Below are positions 30,841 through 42,425 of a stretch of DNA of 64,000 bases, piece after piece (within the stretch, counting starts at the first letter, position 1; each line of letters begins with the position of its first letter). The stretch lies in assembly GCF_003144245.1 (NCBI RefSeq), contig NW_020289980.1:682001-746000 (forward strand). Direction: 5' to 3'. This stretch comes from Jaminaea rosea. Lineage: Eukaryota > Basidiomycota > Exobasidiomycetes > Microstromatales. The notes beneath the pieces were generated by a model, which did not search any database, was not told the DNA's origin, and saw nothing but the letters and a program-made list of their open reading frames with translations. Made by a program: the position numbers and the translations under genes.

Positions 30841-33800
30841 ATGGGCCAAGGGCAGTCACATCATGGACGTGGCTCAGCAGACACCGCACCGCAGCCGATC
30901 GAAAGCCAAGACATCGTGTCGGCGGGGCACACCAAAGCTGACGGTGAGGAGATCTTGCCGCCTGAACACGACGATGAGTCCAGCTTCACCACAGAGCGCG
31001 ATCCAGGCAACGTAGGGCCAATGAGGCGACGACCACGACCTACTTCTGGGGTATCGTTCCAGCCTCCAGCCCTTTCGAGATGGAATGCGCACCGCGACAT
31101 GCCGCTGCAAAGCATCGTAGACACCAACAGCGACGATGTGCAGGCACAGACGCAAGTCAATTGGTTCCCCACCTACCCCGCCTGGGACAATGCAGGGCGT
31201 AATCCACCAGTTGTCGTCACTCCGACAGCTACTGCGGCCTTGCGGGCCATACATCGAGTCAGCAATCCACCGCTGTACCCAGACATTCCCGAGGTTCCAG
31301 AGGAAGGGTCAGACTTTGGCAGCGCCGGAGTCGGCGGCGGTGGCGGGTCGCTCTTGGAGGAGGCACAAGGAGGCAACGAAAGTGGCGGCAGTGCGGGAAC
31401 GCAGCCGATGCCACCGCCGAGACCGCTACCTTCTCCACTCGCTGAGGCTCTCATGATGGGACTTGGTCGTAGCGGGTCGGGCAGCAGCTCAAGGCGAGCT
31501 TCTGAACCGCAATTGTCCGAAGCGAGCAGGCTGGGTGGGGGAGACGTCTCAAGGCGTAGCACCGGACAGACGGATCGCGAGCGACTGGTGGCGTACTGGG
31601 AGTCTCGCGCTTCAGAAGCTTCCTCGCCTGCACCTCCAGTCGTGCGCCGGGCCAGCTGGTCTTCGGGACCAGCTCTGCGTGCGCCGCGTTCGCGCGAGGG
31701 AGCAGCCACCTTGGGTCGGTCCAGATCCCCGCTTGCTCCCGCAGATGAAGTCGCGGTGGACCCATACGAGGAGACGGCTCCCGTGATGGCTGTAGAGGAT
31801 GCGCCAACGCCCTATGGCCCGCAACCTTCGGTCTACGGCACGCCAGCCATTGTACTCGATGCAGACTCGCCCGACGTCGGGACGTTCCCCTGGTCGAGAA
31901 ATGCGCAACAGCAAGAGGACGAGGCTGCGAGCGGGGTGGCCCCTTTAGCTTCTTCTCCAATCATGGCCGAGCATGCTCTCCTCGTACCACCACCCATCAC
32001 ACGCGCAGCCGATCCTACCAACCTTTCAACCACATCAGGCGGCGAAAGCGACGAAGCCGTCGAGCAAATACGGTCACCACAGCCAAGCGAAGGCTCCCTC
32101 AAGCGCAAGGCTGCTCCCCTCTACGTCAGTCAGCTCGAAGGAGAGCCTGTGCAACTGCGCTCCCCTCCGCAATCCTTGCGCTCTCCACCGCGATCCCTTC
32201 AAATCGCCTCGCCGAAGGTAGAGCGACGCGCAGAGGTCCACCACGAAGGGCAGAGCCGCTTCTCGCAGTCCTCTAACTCGGACGCGGCGCTGCGGTCGGA
32301 GGTGAACATGCTCAGGGCTGGGCCGTCCACGAAGCGGGACTCTTCCTTAATCCACGACCTCTTTCGACCTTCACGCCAGAGAGGAAGCCGCGAAGACGAC
32401 GCTGCCCGGCCGCGGAAAAGTTCATTCTTTTCGCGGCTCACCGGGCGAGCTCGCAAGGGCAGTGGCACTCTTCCGCAGCCGGAGCTCATCGGCGGCTCTA
32501 CGATTCGCGCATCCGGTCTGCCTTCGTCCAGCCGCGACTCGATGCCTCTTCAAGAGCCACCCATCTTCCAAATTCGCCCTCGCATGACCTCGGCACCTCC
32601 CGAGATGGGATCGCTCGCCCGTCGCCTACAACAGGCGCGCGATCCAGCGGCCACACCGCACAAGAGTCCTAGACTCACGCAGCACACAGTTGGAGGCAGT
32701 GTCCGACGTGTGCCGAGCTTTGCTGGCTCGCATGGTAGCATACGAAGTAAGAGAAGCGCGAGGAGTGGGGCTCGCAGCTCTGCTACCAGTCTGAGGCAGG
32801 CGTACGTCGAGGGGGCAGCGAGGGCAGCGCAACGACCTGGAGCGAAGGAGGGTTGGGAAGACATTGCAGAGGACGAGGTCGTGGCTGCACAGGCGAATGC
32901 AAGCCAGTCAAGCTTCAAGGTGAAGCGCAAGCGTGTTCCGCTGGGCGTCATGTTCGGCTGGCCAAGGCGAGGGTCCAAGCAGCTCCATCCTACTGATGTA
33001 GAAGCGCTGGATGCGCGGCAGAGAGCCGTATCAGAGCCGCCTCGCGCTTCGGCGATCGTTGCGAGGCCTGCGCCTGACGAACCGCTCGTGCAGAAGATTG
33101 ACCAGAACCACCAACTTCGTCCGCCAAGCGACACGAATCTCTTGACGACGCCACACTACTCCTCGTCGACCTCAAGCTTCTCTTCACTCGCACCGCCGCC
33201 AGCACCACAGCCCGTCCCGCCGAAAAGACCACGTCGACCCCGAAGGCGAACAGGATCAGGCAGCCAGTCTGAATCAGGCGGCGCTGGCCAGTCGCCACAG
33301 CCATCGCGCTACAAAGACAAGGGCAAGGGCAAAGCTAAAGAGGAGGACGAGACCTCGACGCCTTTCTGGGACGACAGCATCCAGACTCATGGAGACGAAA
33401 ACGAGGCGGAGACAGCACCCGTACTGCCCTCTCCTCGTGGCACGTTGGCCACGATCCACTCAGTACCCTGGCGAGCCGATGAGGATGTAGCAAGCCGCAT
33501 GGAAATCCTGCACTCGGATCGAGGGTCACCGCTACCGCGAGGCCCAAACTCTGCAGAACTGTACCCTCGCCCACACTCGAAGCTCTCCGCCAGCTACCTC
33601 GACCCAGACTCGCGTCCTTCATCGCGTGCCACTGCGGCCTTGAGGCAGCAAGCCTCCGGCCAGACATTCGGTGTTGACGAGCGTCCACGCACAGCCCTTT
33701 CCATCGCGCCCGACATGCCCGCTCACGTCGAGTCACCCGTGAACAGCAGTAGCGCGGATTTCGGGGACGAAGGCGGAGTGAAACCTCCACCCACCAAAGC

Positions 33801-36800
33801 GTCGAACAGCCAGGACTCGTCGCGAGATCGTCTCACTTTTGCTCCACCACCTACCACAGCGTCGGGCGATCGCGATCGAGCCCACGTTCAGGGTCACGCC
33901 GCCGAGGGTAGCAACTCGTCCTTCACTAAGATAGCCGGAGACGACGAGGACGACCAGCTGTTGCGCTCGAGGATCAAGCCGCCCTCCCTCGCGGAGTCGG
34001 ACGTGTCCAAGACTAGTGTGCGCGGCCACCTCTCGTCGTCGGCCACTCTGGCGACTGAGGGGCCTGGCGGCATGGGAACAACGGCTACGGTTACCGGCAC
34101 GCCGTCTACCTCTGCTGGCACACCGCGTGGTCAGCACTTCCCGCTCGGCGCAGGGGCTGGACATCGTCGTACAGCGAGCGGGAGTGCAGCGAGTGGCCGC
34201 CTGTCCACGCATCTCGAGTCGCCGCGTGCGCGTGTGTCTTCGCTAGGAATGAGCAGGAGGGTGGCTCTGCCGCCTGTGGCGACCACGGAGGGACTCGGTA
34301 TCAGCAGCAGAGATGTCGCATCAACCCCGCCGTCTGCTCGAGCGCCTATTGATGGGCTGCCCGCGACGGGTGGGGATGTCTCGTCTCTGCCGCTGCCTCT
34401 TGGGCGCAACAGGGAGGCGCAGCGGGAGAGCTGGACGTCGGCGGATGGTCCATGGCGAGCAGAGATTGTCCAAGCCTCGTCCGCGATTCCTGCAGCTCCT
34501 ACGATGCTTCCCTCGATCCCTCAAGGCCGCACAGTAGGCCGACAGCGCAGTCGTTCTTCGATGAATCCGCGCACAGAACCGCTCGACGGAGCAAGACGAC
34601 CAGACGCGCCAATGGATGGTCGATCCCCACCTACCGCCCGCAATCGCGCCGTCTCTGAGCCCTTGGCTCCCCAATCGCCACCCATCGATCCAACAGCGGC
34701 AGAATCGGATCGCTGGTCGCCAGTCGACTACGATGCCATGCCCGCCGGCGGCACGCAAGCCTCCCTTGCGACGCTGATTGCGCTGGAGAAACAAAGCAGG
34801 GGAGAACCAACGACGTCGCGCTTCCTCGGATCGACCCTCTATGCCCTACCTGCGCGCAAGGCGGAGAACTACGAGTCCTCGTCATCCCTCGGTCCACCAC
34901 AAGCTGACAGGCGAGAGAGACAGAGACAGCGAGAGGCGGCTGCCGCGACCGTTGCGAACCTCTCTGGGTCACGGATGCGCGAGCGTGCAGCCCCGTATGA
35001 GCGGAGGCGACCAAGTGACTACTATTCGTCCTCATGGGAAGGTGGAGGCTACTCTTCTGCAGGCACGTCGACTATCGCTTCCCGACGCAGGCGGAGGAGC
35101 ACTCTACGGCAGCAACAACGTCGTGCTCGGCATGGGCACGGCCCCGGCCATGGTAGGGATTGGACGGGCATGGCTTTGGCTTCTTCCGATAATTGGGAGG
35201 AGAGCGATCTGCCCACCACCGCGGACGAGAGGGAGCGTTACGCGGCTAGACGGTCGATGGAGGGCGCGAGGCAACGCAGGGAGGCTCGACCGCCTGGCGC
35301 TGCTGTGCCTGGACGCGTTCAGCGACCTCCATTTGCTGGTCACGGGCGACAGAGGAGCGCCATTGAGACGCCATTGCCTCGCTCTGCTGCTGCTCGGCTT
35401 GCCGGGGATGAAGGTAGGATTCGAGTCGAGGGAGGGGTATGGGAGGGTTTGGCAGAAGGAGGATGGCAACACTATGTCACCCCACCGAGACATCTCGCCG
35501 AGCAGGCCGCTGCGGCGCTGCGAGCCGTGTCCTATCCTGATGAGTACGAAGCCGAGGACAGTCGACCACGCATGTCTTCGCCCATCATCGTCATCCAGCC
35601 CTCGCAGCCCGGCAGGCGCTCTACCACTACGACGCCCGCAGCCGGCCCCGCCCCACCCCTTCCGCAAGAATCCACGCCAACGGCGGCAGGCGCCAACACT
35701 TCCTCCGAACACATCATCTCCACGCTACAACGTCAACTTCGGGAGCTCGAATCCCGACTAGAAGACGAGCTCTCCCGCAGTCGCATAGCCGCCGTAAGTC
35801 CCGCCGCCAGCCGCAGGGATCGCAGCGATAGACCTGCGGAGCAGCCCAGCGCTACCTCTCCGCTCTCACCAGCGCGACGTCCCCTCCCTGCAGTACAGTC
35901 AGTCGCGCCCTCGGCTTCCATGCTGGGCGTGGCGCAGGAAAGTCATCCGATTCCTGCAGCGTCTGGCTCGCCGCTGACTGACGGGCTGAGCCCGCAATTA
36001 TTGGAGCAGCACGAGGACTTGGCTAGGCGGGTAAGAGGGGGAGCGAGAACGAGTGGAGCAACACAACCCACGATACGGGATGTGGGGACGGTCCCGTTCC
36101 CCTCGTCATCTCGTCCCCCTAAGAACAGGCCAAGACATAGCGCGAGAGAGGAGCGACGTCGATACCATGAGGACGACTATTCGCCTACGGTCGTCGACGA
36201 GTTCGGACGAACAGCCCGTCCCTTGCCGTCTGGCGGAGGCGGGGCATCGCGATCCATGCCATTGAAGGGCGATCGTGACCGTGAGCGACAACGACCCCAT
36301 CGCTATGATGACGAAGAGGAGCCGTCCCACTCTTATCACTTGCATCGCAACAACAGTGGTGGAGCAGGAGCGCGCAGGCAGGATCTCGAGCTCGACGTAC
36401 GCGCCACAGAATCGAGGAGACGCGACTACTACCCACGCGAGCCAGAGGAGGAATACTACGAGGATCCGCCCTCCCGCTCCACTCGGTATGGCTTCCCTCG
36501 ACGAAGCCAGGGAAGTAGGAGATACGACCGCGACTACGAGCGCGACTACGACCGCGACTATAACTACGAAGAGGCCCAAGACCTCGAGCAGTCAGATCGC
36601 TACTATTCTGTTGATCCCACCCGCTCACGACGAGGTCATCATCGACGTCCTTCCTCCACTTCACAGCGCGGTGCTGCCCCTCCAGCTGCGGCTCTCGCAC
36701 CAGCTCCCACTACCTCATCTCGTCGTGAACATGCCGCCGATCCCAGCGCTGCGATGGGGAGTGGCAGCACAAGAAGGCAGGGTAGAGCATCAGGAGGCCC

Positions 36801-36978
36801 CGCTTCTGTGCCCGTCCCGGTTCCCGTGGCTACTGAGGCGGCGCCCAAGAGGGGAAGCGAGCTGTCAACGGGAGGAAGTAAAGCTGGGTATCAGCGGAAG
36901 GACATTTTGGTTTGGAGGGTGGGGTTGCGTGGTGAGGGTGAGGGTGAGGGTGAAGAGGGGGAGGGGGAGGGGGTGTAG
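30841..36978 (+). CDS. Giant disordered protein with N-myristoylation signal
   Basis: Single frame of 2045 residues from the ATG at 30841; the frame is open 30 codons further upstream. The start MGQGQSHH has Gly2 and Ser6, the classic N-myristoyltransferase signal, which supports this start and predicts membrane attachment. The chain is rich in Ser, Pro, Arg and Ala, with many RxxS and SP sites. A basic Pro/Arg patch, PPKRPRRPRRR, lies near residue 795. A short coiled coil is predicted near 1625-1650 (ISTLQRQLRELESRLEDEL). A Tyr/Asp/Arg repeat (RDYERDYDRDYNYEEAQDL) lies near 1895. The tail ends in a Gly-Glu repeat. No catalytic or membrane domain is visible. It may be a cortical scaffold for polarity or signalling, but that is only inference. 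Over 6 kb without a stop makes a coding role near certain. Confidence 0.8.
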   Translation: MGQGQSHHGRGSADTAPQPIESQDIVSAGHTKADGEEILPPEHDDESSFTTERDPGNVGPMRRRPRPTSGVSFQPPALSRWNAHRDMPLQSIVDTNSDDVQAQTQVNWFPTYPAWDNAGRNPPVVVTPTATAALRAIHRVSNPPLYPDIPEVPEEGSDFGSAGVGGGGGSLLEEAQGGNESGGSAGTQPMPPPRPLPSPLAEALMMGLGRSGSGSSSRRASEPQLSEASRLGGGDVSRRSTGQTDRERLVAYWESRASEASSPAPPVVRRASWSSGPALRAPRSREGAATLGRSRSPLAPADEVAVDPYEETAPVMAVEDAPTPYGPQPSVYGTPAIVLDADSPDVGTFPWSRNAQQQEDEAASGVAPLASSPIMAEHALLVPPPITRAADPTNLSTTSGGESDEAVEQIRSPQPSEGSLKRKAAPLYVSQLEGEPVQLRSPPQSLRSPPRSLQIASPKVERRAEVHHEGQSRFSQSSNSDAALRSEVNMLRAGPSTKRDSSLIHDLFRPSRQRGSREDDAARPRKSSFFSRLTGRARKGSGTLPQPELIGGSTIRASGLPSSSRDSMPLQEPPIFQIRPRMTSAPPEMGSLARRLQQARDPAATPHKSPRLTQHTVGGSVRRVPSFAGSHGSIRSKRSARSGARSSATSLRQAYVEGAARAAQRPGAKEGWEDIAEDEVVAAQANASQSSFKVKRKRVPLGVMFGWPRRGSKQLHPTDVEALDARQRAVSEPPRASAIVARPAPDEPLVQKIDQNHQLRPPSDTNLLTTPHYSSSTSSFSSLAPPPAPQPVPPKRPRRPRRRTGSGSQSESGGAGQSPQPSRYKDKGKGKAKEEDETSTPFWDDSIQTHGDENEAETAPVLPSPRGTLATIHSVPWRADEDVASRMEILHSDRGSPLPRGPNSAELYPRPHSKLSASYLDPDSRPSSRATAALRQQASGQTFGVDERPRTALSIAPDMPAHVESPVNSSSADFGDEGGVKPPPTKASNSQDSSRDRLTFAPPPTTASGDRDRAHVQGHAAEGSNSSFTKIAGDDEDDQLLRSRIKPPSLAESDVSKTSVRGHLSSSATLATEGPGGMGTTATVTGTPSTSAGTPRGQHFPLGAGAGHRRTASGSAASGRLSTHLESPRARVSSLGMSRRVALPPVATTEGLGISSRDVASTPPSARAPIDGLPATGGDVSSLPLPLGRNREAQRESWTSADGPWRAEIVQASSAIPAAPTMLPSIPQGRTVGRQRSRSSMNPRTEPLDGARRPDAPMDGRSPPTARNRAVSEPLAPQSPPIDPTAAESDRWSPVDYDAMPAGGTQASLATLIALEKQSRGEPTTSRFLGSTLYALPARKAENYESSSSLGPPQADRRERQRQREAAAATVANLSGSRMRERAAPYERRRPSDYYSSSWEGGGYSSAGTSTIASRRRRRSTLRQQQRRARHGHGPGHGRDWTGMALASSDNWEESDLPTTADERERYAARRSMEGARQRREARPPGAAVPGRVQRPPFAGHGRQRSAIETPLPRSAAARLAGDEGRIRVEGGVWEGLAEGGWQHYVTPPRHLAEQAAAALRAVSYPDEYEAEDSRPRMSSPIIVIQPSQPGRRSTTTTPAAGPAPPLPQESTPTAAGANTSSEHIISTLQRQLRELESRLEDELSRSRIAAVSPAASRRDRSDRPAEQPSATSPLSPARRPLPAVQSVAPSASMLGVAQESHPIPAASGSPLTDGLSPQLLEQHEDLARRVRGGARTSGATQPTIRDVGTVPFPSSSRPPKNRPRHSAREERRRYHEDDYSPTVVDEFGRTARPLPSGGGGASRSMPLKGDRDRERQRPHRYDDEEEPSHSYHLHRNNSGGAGARRQDLELDVRATESRRRDYYPREPEEEYYEDPPSRSTRYGFPRRSQGSRRYDRDYERDYDRDYNYEEAQDLEQSDRYYSVDPTRSRRGHHRRPSSTSQRGAAPPAAALAPAPTTSSRREHAADPSAAMGSGSTRRQGRASGGPASVPVPVPVATEAAPKRGSELSTGGSKAGYQRKDILVWRVGLRGEGEGEGEEGEGEGV

Positions 36979-37278
36979 GGAGTGGGTGGGGAGGTTTAGT
37001 TGGAGCGGAGGATCCGGGGGAAGGGGCGATGGTGATGACGATCGAAGGGAGGGGAGGGAAGGGTGGAAGAAAATCGAAAGGGGATAGGCATCGTCGTGGC
37101 CGGGAAAGTAAGGGGAAAATTCCTGTATCGCGCTGAGCACCCGAAGTTGACTCGCGCTTGCCTCCGTCTCTCTGTCGTCTTGCAATCAGATTGAATCGAA
37201 TCGATTGAACTGATATAAATTGATCGCTCGCACTTGCGTGCGTGCGTGAATGAAGAAATCAACGAAGGAAACATCGTA

Positions 37279-38699
37279 TCATCGACCCTTTACCCTCTCC
37301 ACGTATCCATCGTACAAGGCAGCCACAAAGTCCTTGTCCGTATGGATCAACTGGAGAATCTCCCGTACAAAGTCTCCCTTGCTCATCATCATCATCGCTG
37401 GCGTCGTGCTCTCGCTCCCAGGAGCTGTCTCCTGGCTGGCTTGAGAACGATGCGCCTCGTGCGCGTCGAGTAGCACGGAGGATGCCGTTTGTGGGAAGGA
37501 GGCTGTGGCAGTACCATTTGTCGAGGTATGTGACTTTGACTTTGTCTTGGGCTCAGTCTTGGACGCAGCTGCAGGTGCAGGTGCTGGTGGTGCAGAGGAT
37601 TGCGTGACCTGTTGCTCCTTTGACTTCTTTTCCTCCTCCTCCTCCTTCTTTCCTGCCCCAGCCCCTCCTCCAAGACCAAGCATGGCCATCAATCCAGCAG
37701 CGGCCGAGTCATTCTTCTTGTTCTTTGCCTCATCTCTGGGCGACGCCGTTTTCTCCTCAACTACTGCTGGTGGTGCTGATGGTGCTGCTGGCGCTGCTGC
37801 TGGCTGCGCGCTCTTCTCCTCCTGCTGCTTCGTCTGAGGCTGTGACTGAGACTGAGACTGAGACTGAGATTGGAAGATGGCGTCCAGCAGTGAAGCGCCG
37901 GATCCGGGGAGCTGGCTCGGCTGTGCCTGCGATGAAGCTGGCGGTGTAGGAGCGAAGGCAGCTGCTGCGGGTGGTTGGGAAGGGGCTGAGCTGCTAGAGG
38001 AGGAGGAGGAAGCTGAGGCGAAGAGGGCGTCGAGGGAGATGCTTTGCGACGGTGGTTGCTGCTGGTGGTGCTGCTGCTGCTGTAACGGTGCAGAGGTGGT
38101 AGAGGTGATTCCCGCCGGCTCTTGACCGTCCTCTTGCTCAGCAAGGGTTTGCAATCTAGCGAAAAGAGGAGGTAGCAGGTCAGCAACTTGCCCCCATTTG
38201 CGGTAACCGCACCGCACCGCGCCCGAACGCACCTAATCATCTCATCCCCCATGGCGACTCTCTGCTCCTTCTCAAAGACCCAAATACCGACGACGCGATC
38301 CCCATCCCCATCTTCCTCGTCATCTTCTTCGTCATCGTGATCCCCTTTTTCACCGCTCGTCGACCTAAAAATGACAAAATCCTCGCTCACCTCCAAATCG
38401 TCTTCCCCCCTTATACTACTCGCCCAATTCTCCACCCCATTCCTATTGAGAACAAAAGCCCCATAAAAAGGGCTCTCACTGCGCTTGAAGAGGAACATGG
38501 GACCTTCTATGCCCGTCTTTGTCCATGAGCTCGAAGAGGTCGAGTATTGGTAGAGGACGACGAAAGAGGCAGAGTAGAGGATGGAAGAGATGCTGGCATC
38601 GTGTCGACGGAGGACTTTGATGTTGAAAGCGTGGCGGGCTGAGTCGTGCGCGGACGGCGGCGTTGAGCCTGACATTGAGGAGGTTGAAGCGGTTGCCAT
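37279..38699 (-). CDS. DCP1: mRNA decapping activator Dcp1
   Basis: Exons are 38233-38699 and 37279-38155 on the minus strand; the 77-nt intron joins GDEMIR to LQTLAEQE in frame, giving 447 residues. The EVH1-type domain is clear: FNIKVLRRHDASISSILYSA, VVLYQYSTSSSSWTKTGIEG, PMFLFKRSESPFYGAFVLNR, then VVGIWVFEKEQRVAMGDEM. The Tyr/Trp and Arg residues that form the proline-motif pocket are in place. A helix at the end (GDFVREILQLIHTDKDFVAALYDGY, about 415-445) matches the Dcp1 trimerization helix of animals and plants, which S. cerevisiae Dcp1 lacks. The linker is Gln/Ser/Ala/Pro-rich with SISLDALFA and GASLLDAIFQ motifs. Dcp1 activates Dcp2 in cytoplasmic P-bodies. An acidic insertion (about 112-125) sits inside the EVH1 fold. 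Confidence 0.93.
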
Positions 38700-39018
38700 T
38701 GTGAGATTTGTTGATGTTGATGATGAAGTTGAAGGAAAGGGAAGGCAAGGTAAGACGTGTGCCGCCGCCCTTCGTCCTTGTATGCCGCCTCGACGAACGA
38801 GCCTCGAAGCGGTCGCCTGAGCGCTCCGCCCTTGAGTCGCAGCCGTCACGCTGACGTAATCCACGTCGACTGGGACGATTTTTCCAACTTGTAGGATTGG
38901 TATCCGCCCCTCTGCGCTTCCGTTTTTGGCTGCGCATCATCTTTGGCTGTCGCGCTTTGCTTTTCTCTATCCTCCTCCTCTCCTCCTGTTACCTTGATTC
39001 TTTCCTCGCGTCGCCGCC
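38700..39018. promoter_or_regulatory. Divergent promoter DCP1 / UTP12
   Basis: The two start codons are only 319 bp apart, so both genes must share this DNA for transcription start. A pyrimidine-rich stretch (about 38955-39005) precedes the UTP12 ATG. No TATA box is obvious. Confidence 0.7.
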
Positions 39019-42000
39019 ATGGTCCGCTCCTACTTACGGCACGAACCCACCTCAGCCTTCGGTGTCGTCACGTCCCCCTCAGCTCGCTGCCTCCTCTCCT
39101 CGGATGGGAAAACGGCGTATGTTGCTGCGCTCGAAGATGTATTAGTCTGGGATGTCCGCCGCGGTGAGCAGGTGGCGATGTGGCACGACGTAGGGCTTCG
39201 CAGCCCCGTGACAGCTCTTGTACGCTCTGTCGCTAGCCCATCGACATTCGCCGTAGGTTACGAGGATGGATCGGTGCGAATCTGGGAAGAGGGAAACAGC
39301 GAAACGCCCAGCGTTACTTTCCATGGACACAAGCGCGCAATCACCGCCATGCACTTCGATGAAGCTGGGATGCGACTCGTCACCGCTAGTCAGGATACGA
39401 CGTTGATCTTGTGGGATCTAGTGGCGGAGAGTGGACTTTTCAGACTAAAGGGACATAGAGACGCCATTACGGATGTGGCATTCGTTCCCACCTCGTCGCC
39501 TTCGCCTTCGACGTCACAGGTCGCCTCTTCCTCTTCCTCCTCCTCCTCGCCTCGCACGCGCAACAACACCCACCTCCTCTCAACAAGCAAGGACGGTCTC
39601 CTCAAGCTGTGGGACATCGATCTGCAGCAATCCATCCAGACAGTCGTACCGGGAAAGGGAGAGCTCTGCAGTCTAGCCGTACTGCCCATCGAGGCGGGGG
39701 ACGCCCTTCTGCTCACGGGCAACTCCGAGGGACAAGTAAAAGCTTGGACCCTCTCCGGTGAGGCACTAGCATCTGGTCTGGCACAGACTGGGTCCAGTGA
39801 GGAGGAACAGGTGCGGTTCATTACTGCGCTGGGCCAGATCGAGGTGGCGAGCAAGAGAAGAGTCACACAGATGAGCTTCAATGCTGCTTCTTCGCCAGGG
39901 AATGGGGCTTCGGCTTCGCATCTAGCCATAACTAGCTCAGATCGCAGTGTGCAGATCTTCAGGTTGAGGGAAGAGGAGGAGATGCGACGCAAGATGGCAA
40001 GAAGACAGCGCAGGATCAAGGAGAAGGCAAAGGGAGCTAGTAATGGTACAGCCCTAGCGACTGGGGAGGACGACGAAGTGGCGCAACCCAAGGTTACATG
40101 GCTAGACCGCATCGAGGCGTACACCATTGTGCGCCCAGAATCGGGGAGACTCAGGAGCTTCGCCTTCCCCAGCGATACCAGCGGCACTAGCGGCACATAT
40201 TCGTCCTCCTCCTCCTCATCATCCGGCCTCCCAATCCTCTGCGCAACATCCAGCAACTCTCTCGAAATCTACTCCATCCCTCCTCCCCCTTCCAAGTCGG
40301 CAAAGAAAGCCCTCCCCTCCACGGGCACGGGCACAGGCAACCCAGAGGCGACCCTCTCCTGCACCCTCGACCTCCCAGGACATCGCAGCGAATCCAGGGC
40401 AGTCGCCCTCACCTCAGACGACTCCCTCCTCGCATCTGCCGACTCCACCGGCCTCCTCAAAGTATGGAACGTCGCTACCAACAAGTGCGTGCGCACCTTA
40501 CTCTTTGGCGGATCCATCCCTGGGTCAGGGTACGCCTTGTGCGTCTCCTGGCTACCGGGGGATAGGTACGTGCTGGTGGGTTGCAAAGATGGGAGTTTGG
40601 TCACCTTCGACGTACCGGCGGGGGAGGTGGTGGAGGTCATCAAGGCGCACGATGGACCCTTATGGAGCGTCGCCATCCACCCGGATGGGATGCGCTGCGT
40701 GACTGCTAGTGCGGATAAGGACGTCAAATTCTGGGAATTCGAGATGCGCAGCGCTGAGACAACGCAGACTCAGACGCAAGTAGAGCAGCCCAACGACTCG
40801 GATGACGAGGAGTCTCCTCGTCCTCGACCCTCAGGCCCTCCGCGTCTCTGCCTCGCTCACACGCGCACCCTAAAAATGACAGACGAAGTCCTCTATGCCC
40901 GTTTCTCCCCTCAAGACGGGAAACTTCTAGCCCTCTCCCTTTTGGACAATACGGTGAAAGTCTTCTTTACCGACTCTTTGAAATTCTTCTTGAGTCTGTA
41001 TGGTCATAAGTTGCCTGTGTTGGCTTTGGATATCAGCCAGGATGGGAAATTGTGCGTAACGTGTTCGGCGGATAGGAATGTTAAGATTTGTGAGTACGAC
41101 GCGGGGACGCCCCACGAAGAAGAAGAAGAGAAAGTAGAAGGATGTGTAGAGCTGACCACCCCCCTTCCTCCCTCGCTCTCTCCGCTCGCTCGCCAGGGGG
41201 TCTCGACTTCGGAGACTGTCATCGCTCCCTCTTCGCTCACAGTGACAGCGTCATGTCCGTTGCCTTTGAGCGCGGAATGCAAGGCGGTGGGTTGCTTGGC
41301 GGTCGCGAGGGAGCTTCACACCACTTCTGGACGGTAGGGAAGGACGGTCTCGTCAAGTACTGGGATGGGGATCGATTCGAGCTCATCCAGACCATGGAGG
41401 GGCACCATGGTCCCGTGTGGGCCTTGGCTGTCGGCCATGCGGGGACCAAGGTGGTGAGCAGTGGGGCGGATCGTAGCTTGCGCGTCTGGGAAAAGGGGGA
41501 GGAACCCCTCTTCCTCGAGGAGGAGCGCGAGAGAGAACAGGAGCGTTTATTGGAGGAGGCGGATAGGGAGGAGAGGGCCAGGCAACAGGGTCACGTAGGC
41601 GCTGTAGGCTCTTTGGTGGGGGGGAGCGGTGCGGATGGGGCACCCCAGCAGGAAGAGCCGGAGAGCGGGGCAGTCACGAACGAGACGACGGGCAGTCTCA
41701 TGGCGGGGGAGAGGCTCATGGAGGCACTAGACGTCGCAGACGCGGAGGTGGCACAGAGGGCCGAGTGGATCAAGTTGGGCAAACGTGGACCGCCCCCGCC
41801 ACGCAATGCGTTGATCACCGCAGCGCTGGGCCCCTCAGACTCGGAACAGGACGAAGAGGACTCGGCCGCCGCCCATCAGTACGTCCTGCGCGTCCTCCAA
41901 TCCATTCCGGCAGCACAATTGGAGGACTCCCTCCTCGTGCTTCCATTCGAAAAGGTCGTCTCCCTCCTCACGCACATGGATTCTCTCCTCTCCCAGACAC

Positions 42001-42329
42001 CCGGCAGAAGCACCGTCAGTATCGTCCCCTTGCTAAGTCGTACCATCACCTCGTTACTTCGCGCCCATCACGCGCACATAGTCTCTCATCCACCAAAGGG
42101 GCTACGTGCCGCTCTGTCCCGGATTAGGGGGAACATGGGGCGAGCCTTGAGGGAGGAGAAGGCCCTTGTGGGGTATAATGTTTGTGGGTTGGCGGCACTC
42201 AAGGGTAGGGCGAGGGAGAGGCGGAGCGCTAGGAGGTTTGAGGAGGGGGGGTTTGGTGAGGTGCAAGGCGAGGGGGAGGGGGATGAGGTGGATGGGGGGA
42301 CGAGGAAGAGGAAGGTCACGATTAAGTAG
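39019..42329 (+). CDS. UTP12: U3 snoRNP component Utp12/Dip2 (WDR3)
   Basis: Exons are 39019-41089 and 41197-42329; the 107-nt intron joins VKI to WGLDFGDCHRSLFAH in frame, giving 1067 residues. The protein starts MVRSYLRHEPTSAFGV, the conserved start of WDR3/Utp12, and carries two stretches of WD40 repeats (for example GHKRAITAMHFDEAGMRLVT, GHRDAITDVAF, AHDGPLWSVAIHPDGMRCVT, GHKLPVLALDISQDGKL, HSDSVMSVAF and GHHGPVWALAVGHAG). The Utp12 helical tail follows (LPFEKVVSLLTHMDSLL). Utp12 sits in the UTP-B complex of the small-subunit processome and is needed for 18S rRNA maturation in the nucleolus. Low-complexity Ser and Lys/Arg insertions occur between blades. Confidence 0.94.
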
Positions 42330-42425
42330 GCGAGGCGAGAGATGGGGTCTGAAAGAGGTGAGCAGAGCAGCGCAGGGCAGGGCAGAGCGTCGCACGGCGT
42401 TGATCGCATCGCAGAAAAGTAATTA

